This document shows, one piece after another, positions 27,432 to 35,818 of a DNA stretch of 64,000 nt. The DNA is from JADHLJ01 sp038118725. Lineage in GTDB: Bacteria; Pseudomonadota; Alphaproteobacteria; Thalassobaculales; Thalassobaculaceae. Below the pieces are notes generated by a model. That model ran no database searches, was not told where the DNA came from, and was given only the letters and a program-made list of their open reading frames with translations. The stretch lies in the NCBI GenBank assembly GCA_038118725.1, contig JAYOIK010000011.1:1-64000 (forward strand). Reading direction: 5' to 3'. The number at the start of each line of letters is the position of its first letter. Positions within the stretch are counted from its first letter, which is position 1. Both the position numbers and the translations under genes were made by a program.

Positions 27432-27478
27432 CTTTCCGCCCTGAAATGGGTTAAGTGCCTAGCCAAGGAGAACCTGCC

Positions 27479-28246
27479 ATGCGCTTTGAGAACAAGGTCG
27501 CGCTGATCACGGCGGCGGCGAGCGGGATTGGCCGCGCGACCGCGGATATCATCGCGCGCGAAGGCGGCACGGTAATCGCCGTCGACGTCAATGACGAGCG
27601 CCTGGAAGCGATGGTGACCGAGATCACCGGCGCCGGCGGCAAGGCGGCGGTCTATAATACCGACGCCACCGACCGGGACGCGGTGAACGGGACCATCGCC
27701 GGCGTGATGGAGCATCACGGACGTATCGACATTCTGGTCAACGCCGTCGGCGGTAGCACCATCATCGCCAATGCCGCCGCGCCCACGGACGCGCTCACGC
27801 TCGAGGAATGGCAGGCGATAAACGGGTTCAATCTCGACGGCATGTTCCTGTTCTGCAAGGCGGTGATCCCAATCATGAAGCAACAGGGCGGCGGCAAGAT
27901 CGTCAATCTCGCCTCGATCGCCGGGCGCGGCATGAGCGACGCCAGCAGCAGCGCCTACGCCACCGCCAAGGGCGGAGTGATCGCCTTCACCAAGAAGGTT
28001 GGCCGCGAGCTCGGCCCCTTCGGCATCAATGTCAACGCGATCGCGCCGAACATGACCCTGACCGAGCGTATCCGCCCGCGTTTCGAGCAACGCAGCCCGG
28101 ATGATCAGGCCGCCGCGATCGAGGGCATCCCACTGCGTCGCATGGCCGAGGCGGTTGACCAGGCCCGCGTGGTCTGCTTCCTGGCCTCGTCCGACGCGGA
28201 CTATGTCACCGGCCAGACCATCGATGTCTCCGGCGGGCTGATTTGA
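27479..28246 (+). CDS. SDR family oxidoreductase
   Basis: This 255-residue short-chain dehydrogenase has ITAAASGIGRATA (cofactor site near residue 11), NAVGGS, a Ser in VNLASIAGRG and YATAKGG (catalytic Tyr and Lys, near residue 158). The ATG at 27479 follows AAGGAG and is preferred over an earlier in-frame start at 27455. It is followed 33 nt later by a CoA-transferase gene, so the pair may handle a hydroxyacyl compound. The upstream palindromic repeat separates it from the ABC importer, and co-transcription with that importer is uncertain. Confidence 0.88.
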   Translation: MRFENKVALITAAASGIGRATADIIAREGGTVIAVDVNDERLEAMVTEITGAGGKAAVYNTDATDRDAVNGTIAGVMEHHGRIDILVNAVGGSTIIANAAAPTDALTLEEWQAINGFNLDGMFLFCKAVIPIMKQQGGGKIVNLASIAGRGMSDASSSAYATAKGGVIAFTKKVGRELGPFGINVNAIAPNMTLTERIRPRFEQRSPDDQAAAIEGIPLRRMAEAVDQARVVCFLASSDADYVTGQTIDVSGGLI

Positions 28247-28279
28247 GGTGACGGCGGTCCTTCCGACGGGAGGTTTTCC

Positions 28280-29413
28280 ATGACCCAGGAAGCGCTTGGC
28301 GGACCGCTTGCCGGCGTCAAGGTCATTGAGTTCGGCCAAAACCTCGCCGGGCCCTATTGCGGGCAGATCCTGGCGTTTCTCGGCGCCGAGGTCGTCAAGA
28401 TCGAGCGCCCGGAGGGAGATGACGCGCGGCGTTGGGGCCCGCCCTTCGCGGGCGTGGACGATAACGCCCCCGCGGTGATTTTCGTCGCTCTCAATCGCGG
28501 CAAGAAAAGCAAGGTGATCGACCTGCGGGAGGATGATCAGCGCGATGCACTGATTGATCTGATCGGCGGCGCGGACGTGTTCGTACATAACTTGAGAGCC
28601 GACGTCCCTAAGCGCTTCGGCTTTGACGCCGAGAGCCTGACGAAGCGGTTCCCGAGGCTGATTCACGCAAATCTCGGCGCCTTCGGTCACAAGGGGCCTT
28701 GGGCGGATCGGCCTGGTTATGAGCCGATCATTCAGGCGGTCGCGGGATTGATGTCGGTAAACGGTGATCCTGTCGCGCCACCCGCCAGGGTCGGGGTATC
28801 GATCATCGATCTTTCGACCGGAATGTGGACCGCGATCGGCATCCTGGCGGCACTGGCCGGGCGGGCGACCAGCGGCAAGGGCACGATTGTCGACACCTCG
28901 CTGTTCGAGACCGGGCTCATGTGGGTGTCGACCCACGCGGCGCAATTCAGCGCCAGCGGTGTTCCCCCGCGACGGCTGTCCTCGGGGCACCCGTCCCTGG
29001 CGCCTTATCAGGCTTTTGAATGCGCGGACGGCCCGCTGATGGTCTGTCCGGGGAATGAAAGGCTGTTCCAGAAGTTCGCCGAGGCCCTGGGACGCACGGA
29101 CTGGATCACCGACCCGCGCTATGCCACCAACACGGTGCGGGTGGCCCGCCGCGACGAGGTCAATGCGATGGTCCAGGAGATCATGAGACAGAAGCCGCGC
29201 GCCTATTGGGCCGGCAAGCTCTATGCGCTTGGAGTTCCCAACGGCCCCTTGAACAGCGTTCCCGAAGTGCTTGAACTGGCGCAGACCGCCGCGCTCGGCA
29301 TGATGTTTCAACCCCATGGCGAGGGCGCCGGGCAATATCACGGCCTGCCGATCAGCTTCGATGGGAAACGCGCGGGTGATTCATCCAAGGCGCCCGGCCT
29401 GGGAGAAGACTAG
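28280..29413 (+). CDS. Class III CoA-transferase (CaiB/BaiF family)
   Basis: This 377-residue enzyme would move CoA between carboxylic acids. It starts LAGVKVIEFGQNLAGPYC and continues with LGAEVVKIERPEGDDAR, the typical family N-terminus. The catalytic Asp is expected in GVSIIDLSTGM (about residue 178). GRATSGKGTIVDTSLFE follows. A good ribosome binding site (GGGAGG) lies upstream. The substrate is not evident; with the SDR it may act on an imported acid. It converges with a CDF transporter gene (stops 13 nt apart). Confidence 0.92.
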   Translation: MTQEALGGPLAGVKVIEFGQNLAGPYCGQILAFLGAEVVKIERPEGDDARRWGPPFAGVDDNAPAVIFVALNRGKKSKVIDLREDDQRDALIDLIGGADVFVHNLRADVPKRFGFDAESLTKRFPRLIHANLGAFGHKGPWADRPGYEPIIQAVAGLMSVNGDPVAPPARVGVSIIDLSTGMWTAIGILAALAGRATSGKGTIVDTSLFETGLMWVSTHAAQFSASGVPPRRLSSGHPSLAPYQAFECADGPLMVCPGNERLFQKFAEALGRTDWITDPRYATNTVRVARRDEVNAMVQEIMRQKPRAYWAGKLYALGVPNGPLNSVPEVLELAQTAALGMMFQPHGEGAGQYHGLPISFDGKRAGDSSKAPGLGED

Positions 29414-29426
29414 CGCCGAGCGTGGC

Positions 29427-30062
29427 CTAGGCCGCCGCGTTGCCCGCGCGACATGCACGCAACTCCCCTAATGCCTTGCGAATAATCTCCGTCGCCGACC
29501 AGCAGAATAGCCCCGCCATCGCGCCGGCGATAAGCAGGTCGGGAATACCCGACGTCGTTACAAACACCAATCCCGCCGCCGCCACGACCCCGAGATTGCC
29601 CAGCGCGTCGTTACGGCTGCATAGCCAGACCGAGCGGACATTGGCGTCACCGTCCTTGTAGCGGATCAGCAACAGCACGCTCAGCAGGTTCGCCGCGCAG
29701 GCGAGCAAGGCCACGGCTCCCATCATTGTCGCGTTCGGCATGCCGAGGACCAGGACCTGGTATCCGGTCGACCCCAGGACCCAAAGCCCGATCAGAGCCA
29801 ACGATACGCCCTTACCGAGCGCCGCCAGGGCCCTGGTCCTGTCGGCTTTTCCGATGGCCCAGAGGCTGATCCCGTAGGTGACGCTATCCGCGAGGAAGTC
29901 GAGCGCGTCGGCCTTCAAGGCCTGGGATCCGGCATGGTGTCCGGCGAGCATCTCGACTCCGAACATCACCGCGTTGATCGCGATCACACACCACAGGATC
30001 CGCCTATAACGCACGGACATGCCATCGAAAACCGCCTTCTCGTGTCCGCAACATCCACTCAT
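29427..30062 (-). CDS. CDF-family metal cation transporter
   Basis: This 211-residue inner-membrane protein of the cation diffusion facilitator superfamily exports divalent metal in exchange for protons. It has about six helices and no large cytoplasmic domain. Acidic metal-site motifs lie in helices 2 and 5 (DALDFLADS near residue 52 and RNDALGN near 150). The N-terminus MSGCCGHE has two Cys and a His that could bind soft metals. A divergent MerR regulator of the lead/cadmium type and its operator lie next to the start, so this is probably the regulated resistance pump for Pb2+, Cd2+ or Zn2+. Confidence 0.88.
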   Translation of the reverse strand: MSGCCGHEKAVFDGMSVRYRRILWCVIAINAVMFGVEMLAGHHAGSQALKADALDFLADSVTYGISLWAIGKADRTRALAALGKGVSLALIGLWVLGSTGYQVLVLGMPNATMMGAVALLACAANLLSVLLLIRYKDGDANVRSVWLCSRNDALGNLGVVAAAGLVFVTTSGIPDLLIAGAMAGLFCWSATEIIRKALGELRACRAGNAAA

Positions 30063-30109
30063 CGCCCAGCCCTTCGGTCATCTTCGGCATCGTCGTGGGC
30101 GATGATGAG

Positions 30110-30128
30110 ACCTATAGTAACTATAGGT
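30110..30128. promoter_or_regulatory. MerR-family operator (PbrR/CadR-type) between the CDF gene and its regulator
   Basis: ACCTATAG (30110-30117), TAA, CTATAGGT (30121-30128) is a perfect 8-3-8 palindrome. On the minus strand TTGAAC (30132-30127) overlaps its edge as a -35 for the CDF gene, giving the palindrome-in-spacer layout of MerR-activated promoters. The half-sites resemble those described for lead and cadmium regulators. Confidence 0.8.
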
Positions 30129-30144
30129 TCAAGGGAGAAAATCG

Positions 30145-30579
30145 ATGACCATGCATCACCCCATCGGCGAGGCGGCGAGGCGCTCCGGCTGCACGGTGCA
30201 GACAATCCGCTACTACGAACGGATCGGCCTGGTGGCGCCTCCTATCCGCACGCTCGGGAATCAGCGGGTTTATGACAGCGACGCGGTAGCCCGTCTGGGT
30301 TTCATACGCCATGCCCGGACCCTCGGCTTCAAGCTCGACGCGGTTCGTGAGTTACTCGAGTTGTCGGCCAACGAGAAACGCACCTGCGAGGAGATCGACG
30401 CCATCGCGACAACGCATCTGGAAGCGGTGCGCGAACGGATCGCGGGTTTGCGTTTGTTGGAGACGGAGTTAACGCGGATGGTGGACGCGTGCGCCCACCA
30501 GACCGTGGCGGAATGTCGCGTGGTTCAGGCTCTGTCGGACCATGCGCTTTGTGAAACGGATCACCCGCCGGTCGCGTGA
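30145..30579 (+). CDS. MerR-family heavy-metal regulator (PbrR/CadR/ZntR-like)
   Basis: This 144-residue regulator has an N-terminal MerR winged helix (GEAARRSGCTVQTIRYYERIGL), a dimerising coiled coil (about residues 80-115) and a metal-binding C-terminus. Cys81, Cys116 and Cys124 match the positions of the three metal-binding cysteines of PbrR/CadR proteins, which favours Pb2+/Cd2+ over copper (CueR has only two). GGGAG precedes the ATG at 30145. It is divergent from the CDF exporter with a MerR-type operator between them, so it most likely activates that gene and controls itself. Confidence 0.88.
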   Translation: MTMHHPIGEAARRSGCTVQTIRYYERIGLVAPPIRTLGNQRVYDSDAVARLGFIRHARTLGFKLDAVRELLELSANEKRTCEEIDAIATTHLEAVRERIAGLRLLETELTRMVDACAHQTVAECRVVQALSDHALCETDHPPVA

Positions 30580-30605
30580 CGCCGCGACACAAGCACCATA
30601 AAAGC

Positions 30606-30833
30606 CTAGCGCCCGACCTCGTCGTCGTAGCCTCGGCGGGAACTGAAGAAGATCAACACCATGAGACCGCCGCCGATGACCAAGCTGGCGCCCGCGCCGA
30701 GTATCAGCGCCAAGGTTCCGTGAAAACCGATATCGGCGTCCGCGCCCTCATGAAACCAGATATCCCAGGCCCCATAAATCGCCGCCACGAGCATGGCGCC
30801 GAGTACGACGAACAACAAAAGAACCTGTTTCAT
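30606..30833 (-). CDS. Small two-helix membrane protein of unknown function
   Basis: This 75-residue protein has two predicted membrane helices (about residues 3-22 and 40-66) separated by a short acidic loop (WFHEGADADIGFHG), and a charged C-terminus (SSRRGYDDEVGR). GGAG precedes the ATG at 30833 on the coding strand; an upstream in-frame start is less likely. I do not recognise the family. It converges with the MerR gene and diverges from a PhyH gene, giving no functional hint. Confidence 0.65.
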   Translation of the reverse strand: MKQVLLLFVVLGAMLVAAIYGAWDIWFHEGADADIGFHGTLALILGAGASLVIGGGLMVLIFFSSRRGYDDEVGR

Positions 30834-30970
30834 GGCCCCGCTCCAATCCGTTCCGAGCCTGCCATATGGGCGGCCCGGGGCCAAGAAGAACCCATGCGCG
30901 ACATTTTGACCGTTCGGTAGTAAAACAGGTTGGAAACGTATTCTCGCCGCTTGGACGATTGGGGACAGCC

Positions 30971-31861
30971 ATGCCGAACGCCCTCACCCAGGAACAGATC
31001 GACGCCTATAACCGCGACGGATATCTCGTGGTCGAAAACGCCGTGACGGACGACCAGTTGACTCGCCTGCGCGCGGAGATGACGGCGTGGGTCGAGGAGA
31101 GCCGCGAACATTCCGAGCCCTACGGTCCGCCGACCATCGATGGCCGCGCGCGCTTCGACATGGGAACCGAGCACACGGCCGAGCGACCGGCGCTGCGCCG
31201 GGTCAACAACCCCTCGGATATCTCGGATACCTATTACGAGGTCATGTCCGATGCGCGGACCGTCGATCTGGTTGCCGATCTGGTCGGCCCCAACGTCAAA
31301 TTCCATCACTGCAAGATCAATCAGAAGTGCCCCGGCGCCAATACGACCGTCCACTACCACCAGGACTTTGCCTTCACGCCGCATTGCAACGATGACGTGG
31401 TCACCGCGTTGCTGATGCTCGACGACGTGACCACCGAGAACGGTTGTTTGATGGTGGTGCCTGGTAGCCACAAGGGGCCGATGTACTCGCTATTCGAGGG
31501 CGACACCTTCGTAGGCAAGGTGGATGACGAGACCGAGGCGGCGTTGCGGGACCGGCAAATCCCGATCACCGGCCCGGCGGGCTCGGTATGTCTGATGCAC
31601 ACTCGTCTGGCGCATGGCTCGGCCCCGAACGCCTCGGAACGGCCACGCGGGCTTTACATCTGCGTCTATACCGCCGCCGATGCCGTGCCCTTGGCGCGCA
31701 ACCCCATGGCCAATCCCAACGAGGGCCTGATCCTTCGGGGCGAGGCCAGCCTGTCTGCGCGGATGATAGATTTCCAGGTGGAGTTGCCGAAGCAACCGAA
31801 GTCGGCGTCCTTCTTCACTGTCCAGGGTCAGGATTCGGCCACGACCGAGGCGGCGGAATAG
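30971..31861 (+). CDS. Phytanoyl-CoA dioxygenase (PhyH) family protein
   Basis: This 296-residue Fe(II)/2-oxoglutarate oxygenase opens with LTQEQIDAYNRDGYLVV. Metal ligands are in VHYHQDFAF (H-x-D, about residues 124-126) and RLAHGSAPN (distal His). PGSHKG lies between them, and an Arg in ASERPRGLYI may bind 2-oxoglutarate. It resembles the 5079-5894 protein in layout but differs clearly in sequence, so these are distinct substrates or old paralogues. It converges with a crotonase gene (3 nt between stops). Substrate unknown. Confidence 0.9.
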   Translation: MPNALTQEQIDAYNRDGYLVVENAVTDDQLTRLRAEMTAWVEESREHSEPYGPPTIDGRARFDMGTEHTAERPALRRVNNPSDISDTYYEVMSDARTVDLVADLVGPNVKFHHCKINQKCPGANTTVHYHQDFAFTPHCNDDVVTALLMLDDVTTENGCLMVVPGSHKGPMYSLFEGDTFVGKVDDETEAALRDRQIPITGPAGSVCLMHTRLAHGSAPNASERPRGLYICVYTAADAVPLARNPMANPNEGLILRGEASLSARMIDFQVELPKQPKSASFFTVQGQDSATTEAAE

Positions 31862-31864
31862 CTG

Positions 31865-32656
31865 TTACCGTCCCTTGAACGCCGGTGGGCGTTTTTCGAG
31901 AAAAGCGCTGTAACCCTCCCGAAAATCCTCGGTATCGAAACAAGCGAAGCCTTCCGCCACCTCGGCGTCCTCGAGAGGGCGTCCCTCGGCAAGGCCCAGG
32001 GTGATGCGCTTTGCGAAGGCCTTGTGCCAGCGGTTGACCAGTGGCGCGCCGGCGCAAATCCGCGCCGTCATCTCCGATAGCTCGGCGTCCAGGCGATCAT
32101 CTGGAACCACGCGGGTGAGCAAACCCTTGGCCATCGCCTCGGCGGCGCCGAAGATACGCGCCTCGAACAGGATCTCCAACGCGGTCGAGCGTCCGACCAG
32201 GGAGATCAGCCCGGCCAGTTCGTTGTGCGACATCACCAGGCCCAGCTTGTTCACCGGGATGCCGAAACGCGCGCTCTCGCCGGACAGCCTGAGGTCGCAT
32301 ACACAAGCAAGCTCCAGCGCGCCGCCGATGCATAGTCCTTGAATGCGGGCGATGACGGGATGTCGGCAATCGGCGATCGCCGACATGGCCTGGTGCATCA
32401 GCACGCCATAGTCGGCGGCCTGAGTGGCATTGGCGCGTTCATTCTCGAATTCCTTGATGTCCGCGCCCGGACCAAGCGCCTTCTCGCCGGCGCCGCGCAG
32501 CACCACGCAACGAACAGTATCGTCGGCGTCCAACGCGGTGAATGCCTCGCCGACCCCGCGCCACATCGCCTTGTCCAGCGCGTTCAACTTCTCGGGTTTG
32601 TTCAGAATGACGGTCGCCAGCGGACCGTCCCGTTCGGTAAGTACGACTTCGGACAT
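31865..32656 (-). CDS. Enoyl-CoA hydratase/isomerase family protein
   Basis: This 263-residue crotonase-fold protein shows the oxyanion-hole segments GPGADIKEF (near residue 64) and IQGLCIGGALELACVCDLRL (near 105-124). The first catalytic Glu position of enoyl-CoA hydratase is kept (E115), but the second (in P-E-x-x-L-G) is replaced by Val (V135 in FGIPVNKLGL). This suggests an isomerase, hydrolase or other reaction, not plain hydration. It lies 52 nt downstream of a methyltransferase-like gene on the same strand. Confidence 0.88.
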   Translation of the reverse strand: MSEVVLTERDGPLATVILNKPEKLNALDKAMWRGVGEAFTALDADDTVRCVVLRGAGEKALGPGADIKEFENERANATQAADYGVLMHQAMSAIADCRHPVIARIQGLCIGGALELACVCDLRLSGESARFGIPVNKLGLVMSHNELAGLISLVGRSTALEILFEARIFGAAEAMAKGLLTRVVPDDRLDAELSEMTARICAGAPLVNRWHKAFAKRITLGLAEGRPLEDAEVAEGFACFDTEDFREGYSAFLEKRPPAFKGR

Positions 32657-32707
32657 GGATCGACTTTCAATTTCAAGATCGTTGAGAGGAATGGATTTCC
32701 CCGCAAC

Positions 32708-33499
32708 CTACGGCACCGGCGACGCTTCGGAAATGCTCGGGATACCGAGGACGCGATTGCGCACGGAGTAACCCGCGTCCTCCTCGCCGAGCGGAGCAAT
32801 ATCCCACAGCCAGGTCTCCCCCTTCCAGGGAAGTGTCGCGCCCCTGAGGGCCGATATTGTCTCTACAAGTGTTCCGTCCGCCGCCAGGATCTCACGCTCC
32901 AGATCACCGATCACACAGACCACGCCGGCAAACCTGGAAAGGTACCGAACATGCGCCTCGACAAGGGCGCGCCCGATAAGGTCGGCCGTCGCCTCGTCGC
33001 CGCCGGCCCGGTCCTCGATGAAATGTCCGGGCAGGGTCGGCAGTTGCGAGACGATGTTGAGCGAGACCACCAGGTCGACAGAGGGATCATCGAGAAACCG
33101 GTTGGGTTCGGTGACTTGGTCGCCGCCGTTCACGAGATCCTCCAAGCATTCGGTGACGTCATGGGTGACGAGACGCACGGCCCGGTCCCGCCACGCGGCG
33201 AGCCGGACCGGCGGGCCATGCACGAGATCCACGAGCAGGACCTGGTCGAATGCCTGTACGAGATCGGCGAGCGGCAGGTCGTATCCGAGCCCCGCGCCAA
33301 GGATGACCGCGCGGCGTCGGCGTTTGGTCTTCCCGATCGCCCGGCGCACCACGTTCCAACTGTTCTCCAGATGGGAAGCCCAGGCGCCGCGGCAACGGCC
33401 ATGGCGGCTGATGATCGAAACCATCTCGCGCGCGAATCCGAGACGCCGGGCGACTGGCGGACAGGGTGTGATCAGATAGGTGAGTGCTTCGAGAATCAT
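32708..33499 (-). CDS. Putative class I SAM-dependent methyltransferase
   Basis: This 263-residue protein has a Rossmann-type core: AVILGAGLGYDLPLADL (motif I-like, near residue 64), then VLLVDLVHGP, and DLVVSLNIVSQLPTLPGHF around the motif IV position. Overall it looks like a methyltransferase-fold protein, but the loop sequences are atypical and activity is uncertain. The ATG at 33499 begins a plausible N-terminal helix. It is transcribed away from the TPP riboswitch at 33570, so the promoters of the two units share about 70 nt. Confidence 0.6.
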   Translation of the reverse strand: MILEALTYLITPCPPVARRLGFAREMVSIISRHGRCRGAWASHLENSWNVVRRAIGKTKRRRRAVILGAGLGYDLPLADLVQAFDQVLLVDLVHGPPVRLAAWRDRAVRLVTHDVTECLEDLVNGGDQVTEPNRFLDDPSVDLVVSLNIVSQLPTLPGHFIEDRAGGDEATADLIGRALVEAHVRYLSRFAGVVCVIGDLEREILAADGTLVETISALRGATLPWKGETWLWDIAPLGEEDAGYSVRNRVLGIPSISEASPVP

Positions 33500-33569
33500 G
33501 CGACGCGGGTTTCCTGGCCCGTGGTGTTCCGGTTGACATCCTGCCATGGGAGTTTCACATTCGCATCAT

Positions 33570-33667
33570 CGTGATGCTGGGGTGCCCTGGGTGGAGCGAT
33601 CCACGCGGGACTGAGACCATACCCATCGAACCTGACCTGGGTCATACCCGCGGAGGGAGACGTCACG
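33570..33667 (+). promoter_or_regulatory. TPP riboswitch (THI element)
   Basis: The thiamine pyrophosphate aptamer is recognisable by eye. Helix P1 is CGTGA (33570-33574) with TCACG (33663-33667). GGGGTGCCC (33579-33587) is followed by a variable stem GTGGA/TCCAC. The invariant CTGAGA lies at 33611-33616, with ACCC (33621-33624), GAACCTGA (33628-33635), CCTGGGT, ATACCCGCG and GGAGGGA. TPP binding normally represses the downstream gene. Expression would therefore rise when thiamine is scarce. The start of the next gene lies about 95 nt further on, leaving room for an expression platform. Confidence 0.95.
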
Positions 33668-33761
33668 GGGCCAAGCGCCGCCGATCCCGGCCATGTCCGC
33701 CCCCGACCCGATGGAAGTCTCGCCCTTGATCTCGGTGAACCGAATCCTTGGGAGAAACGCG

Positions 33762-34904
33762 ATGATCCGTCGCTTCGCCTACGCCTCCACCGTCGCCCTG
33801 TCGATCCTGTGCATGGGGAGCGGCATACCCAGTCAGGCCCGCGCCGCCGAGGCCTATGTCCCGATCCTGGTGCCGATCACCGGCTTCATCGCCATCGAGG
33901 GCACCGCCCAGCGCAATGGCGCGATTCAGGCTTTGGAGAACGCGCCCGACGGGGTCTCGGTCACTTATGAGGTTTCCGATACCTCGACCTCGCCCGAGGT
34001 CGCGGTGACAGCGCTGACACGCGCGCTTGAGCGCGGCAAGCCGGTCGCCGCCGCCGCCTCGATCTTCGGAACCCAGATGCTGGCGATGGCGCCGATCGCC
34101 AAGCGGGCCGGTGTACCGTTGATCACCGTTTCCGGCACCGCCAAGCTGACCGAGCTCGGCAATCCCTATATTTTCCGTTTCTTCCCCGGTGACGCGGTGG
34201 TCAAGGTGGCCCACGCGCGCTACGCGGTGGAGACGCTCGGCGCCAAGCGACCGGCGTTGCTTTATCAAACCACCTCCTACGGTCAGAGCGGTCGGGCTGA
34301 ACTCAAGCGAATCCTGGACGGTCTAGGGGCGCCGCTGGTTTTCGAGGAAGCCCTGGCGCCGTCGGTGAAGGACATGCTGCCGGCTCTAACCAAGCTGCGG
34401 GCGGCCAATCCCGACGTGATCCTGCTGCATCTGCATTCCGGCCCCACGGCACTGGCGATCCGACAGGCGCGCGAGGCCGGGATCGACTTGCCGGTGGTCG
34501 CGGGCTCGGCCATGCATCAGCCGACCACGGCCAAACTGCTCACACCGGCACAACTGAAGGGTGTTTGCGCAGAGAGCGCGTCCTCGCCGATCTCTGAGAG
34601 CGATCCGAAGCTCGTCGCCTTCACCGAGGAGTTTCGAGCCCGTTTCAAAACCGAGCCCGATGCCTTCGCGCTGGCTCAGCATGACGGGATCAATATGGTG
34701 CTGGCCTCTATCAAGGACGGCGCCGAGACCGCCGAGGACGTGCGCGCCTGGTTGTCGTCGCATGTCTTCGAGGGCCTGGCGATGACCTACAAGTCCGACG
34801 GCAAGGGCAATATGGCGCATGACGCGTTGATCGTCTGTTATGACGGCGCCTCGCCGGTACCCTCGGTGGCCAAGCGGTTCCACAACGTCGACGGCGTGCT
34901 GTAG
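33762..34904 (+). CDS. Liv-type (HAAT) ABC transporter substrate-binding protein under TPP control
   Basis: This 380-residue periplasmic binding protein belongs to the Leu/Ile/Val-binding (Peripla_BP_6) family. The signal peptide is residues 1-29 (ending SQARAAEA). The ligand-pocket region reads AAAASIFGTQMLAMAPIAKR and VPLITVSGTAKLTE. The ATG at 33762 is chosen because GGGAG precedes it; upstream in-frame starts would add sequence within the riboswitch leader. It is the first gene behind the TPP riboswitch and heads a full transporter operon, so its ligand is probably thiamine, a pyrimidine or thiazole precursor, or a degradation product (inference). By fold alone it would be called an amino acid binder. 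Confidence 0.9.
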   Translation: MIRRFAYASTVALSILCMGSGIPSQARAAEAYVPILVPITGFIAIEGTAQRNGAIQALENAPDGVSVTYEVSDTSTSPEVAVTALTRALERGKPVAAAASIFGTQMLAMAPIAKRAGVPLITVSGTAKLTELGNPYIFRFFPGDAVVKVAHARYAVETLGAKRPALLYQTTSYGQSGRAELKRILDGLGAPLVFEEALAPSVKDMLPALTKLRAANPDVILLHLHSGPTALAIRQAREAGIDLPVVAGSAMHQPTTAKLLTPAQLKGVCAESASSPISESDPKLVAFTEEFRARFKTEPDAFALAQHDGINMVLASIKDGAETAEDVRAWLSSHVFEGLAMTYKSDGKGNMAHDALIVCYDGASPVPSVAKRFHNVDGVL

Positions 34905-34911
34905 GCCGTCC

Positions 34912-35814
34912 ATGGCGGAGGCGATCCCGCAACTTCTGGTCAATGGGATCGCGCTCGGCGCCGCCTACGCGTTGATCGCGTTGGGCTTCGTGCTGGTCAT
35001 CAACGCGGTGGGCGCGGTGAATTTCGCGCAAGGCGATCTCGTGATGGCCGGCGGCTTCGCGGCGGTGATCCTGGCGGAAACGCTGAGCGCCGGGTTCGGC
35101 GACGCGGTCCCGGCCCTGGGGTTGCTGGTTCTGCCTCTTACGATGCTGGTCATGGCGGGGCTTGGGCTGCTGTTTTCGGCGCTTGCCTATGCGCCGTTGC
35201 GCGGACGTCCACCGGTCTCGATCTTCATCAGCACGATCGCCGTCGGCCTGATACTGCATCACGCCGCCAATGCGGGTTTCGGCCCGGAGCCGCGTATCGG
35301 ACCGGCCCTGCTCCAGGCCGATACCCTGCGTTTCGGATCCGTCGTGCTCTCGGTTCAACAAATCGCGGTAATCGGCGCGGCGGGGCTGCTGATCGCGGGT
35401 ACCGGGGCGCTGCTCTCGCGCACCCAGCTTGGGCGCCGGCTCCGCGCCGTGGCCCAAGACCCGGAGATCGCCGAGGCGATGGGCATCAACGGCGCGCGCT
35501 GCGTCGCGCTCACCTTCATGCTGGCGGTGGCGCTCGCCGGCGCGGCGGGAGCCTTGCTGTCCAACCAGTTCTTTGTCGCTCCCGGCGATGGCGGCCTGTT
35601 CATGCTCAAGGCCTATATCGCGGTAACCCTCGGCGGGTGGGGCCGACTTGACGGAGCCGCGCTGGCGGCGTTGTTGATCGGTGTCTTCGAGGTGATGATG
35701 GCGGCCTACGTCTCCTATGTGGCGGCCGAAGCGCTGCTATACGGCGGGCTGTTGCTGGTCCTGTTTTTCCGACCGTCGGGATTGCTCGGCGAGACCATTC
35801 AGCGGCGGACATGA
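34912..35814 (+). CDS. Liv-type ABC transporter permease (LivH family)
   Basis: This 300-residue inner-membrane permease has about eight helices and the family segments LVNGIALGAAYALIALGF and VNFAQGDLVMAGGF at the N-terminus. It starts 7 nt after the binding-protein stop and ends 4 nt before the fused permease-ATPase. Together with the LivM domain it forms the membrane channel of the importer behind the TPP riboswitch. Confidence 0.93.
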   Translation: MAEAIPQLLVNGIALGAAYALIALGFVLVINAVGAVNFAQGDLVMAGGFAAVILAETLSAGFGDAVPALGLLVLPLTMLVMAGLGLLFSALAYAPLRGRPPVSIFISTIAVGLILHHAANAGFGPEPRIGPALLQADTLRFGSVVLSVQQIAVIGAAGLLIAGTGALLSRTQLGRRLRAVAQDPEIAEAMGINGARCVALTFMLAVALAGAAGALLSNQFFVAPGDGGLFMLKAYIAVTLGGWGRLDGAALAALLIGVFEVMMAAYVSYVAAEALLYGGLLLVLFFRPSGLLGETIQRRT

Positions 35815-35818
35815 CACC

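Noticed and set aside
28280..29341. Long minus-strand frame opposite the CoA-transferase and SDR genes (part of 654 codons)
   Set aside because: It runs antisense to two genes with strong family motifs and shows only shadow-like composition.
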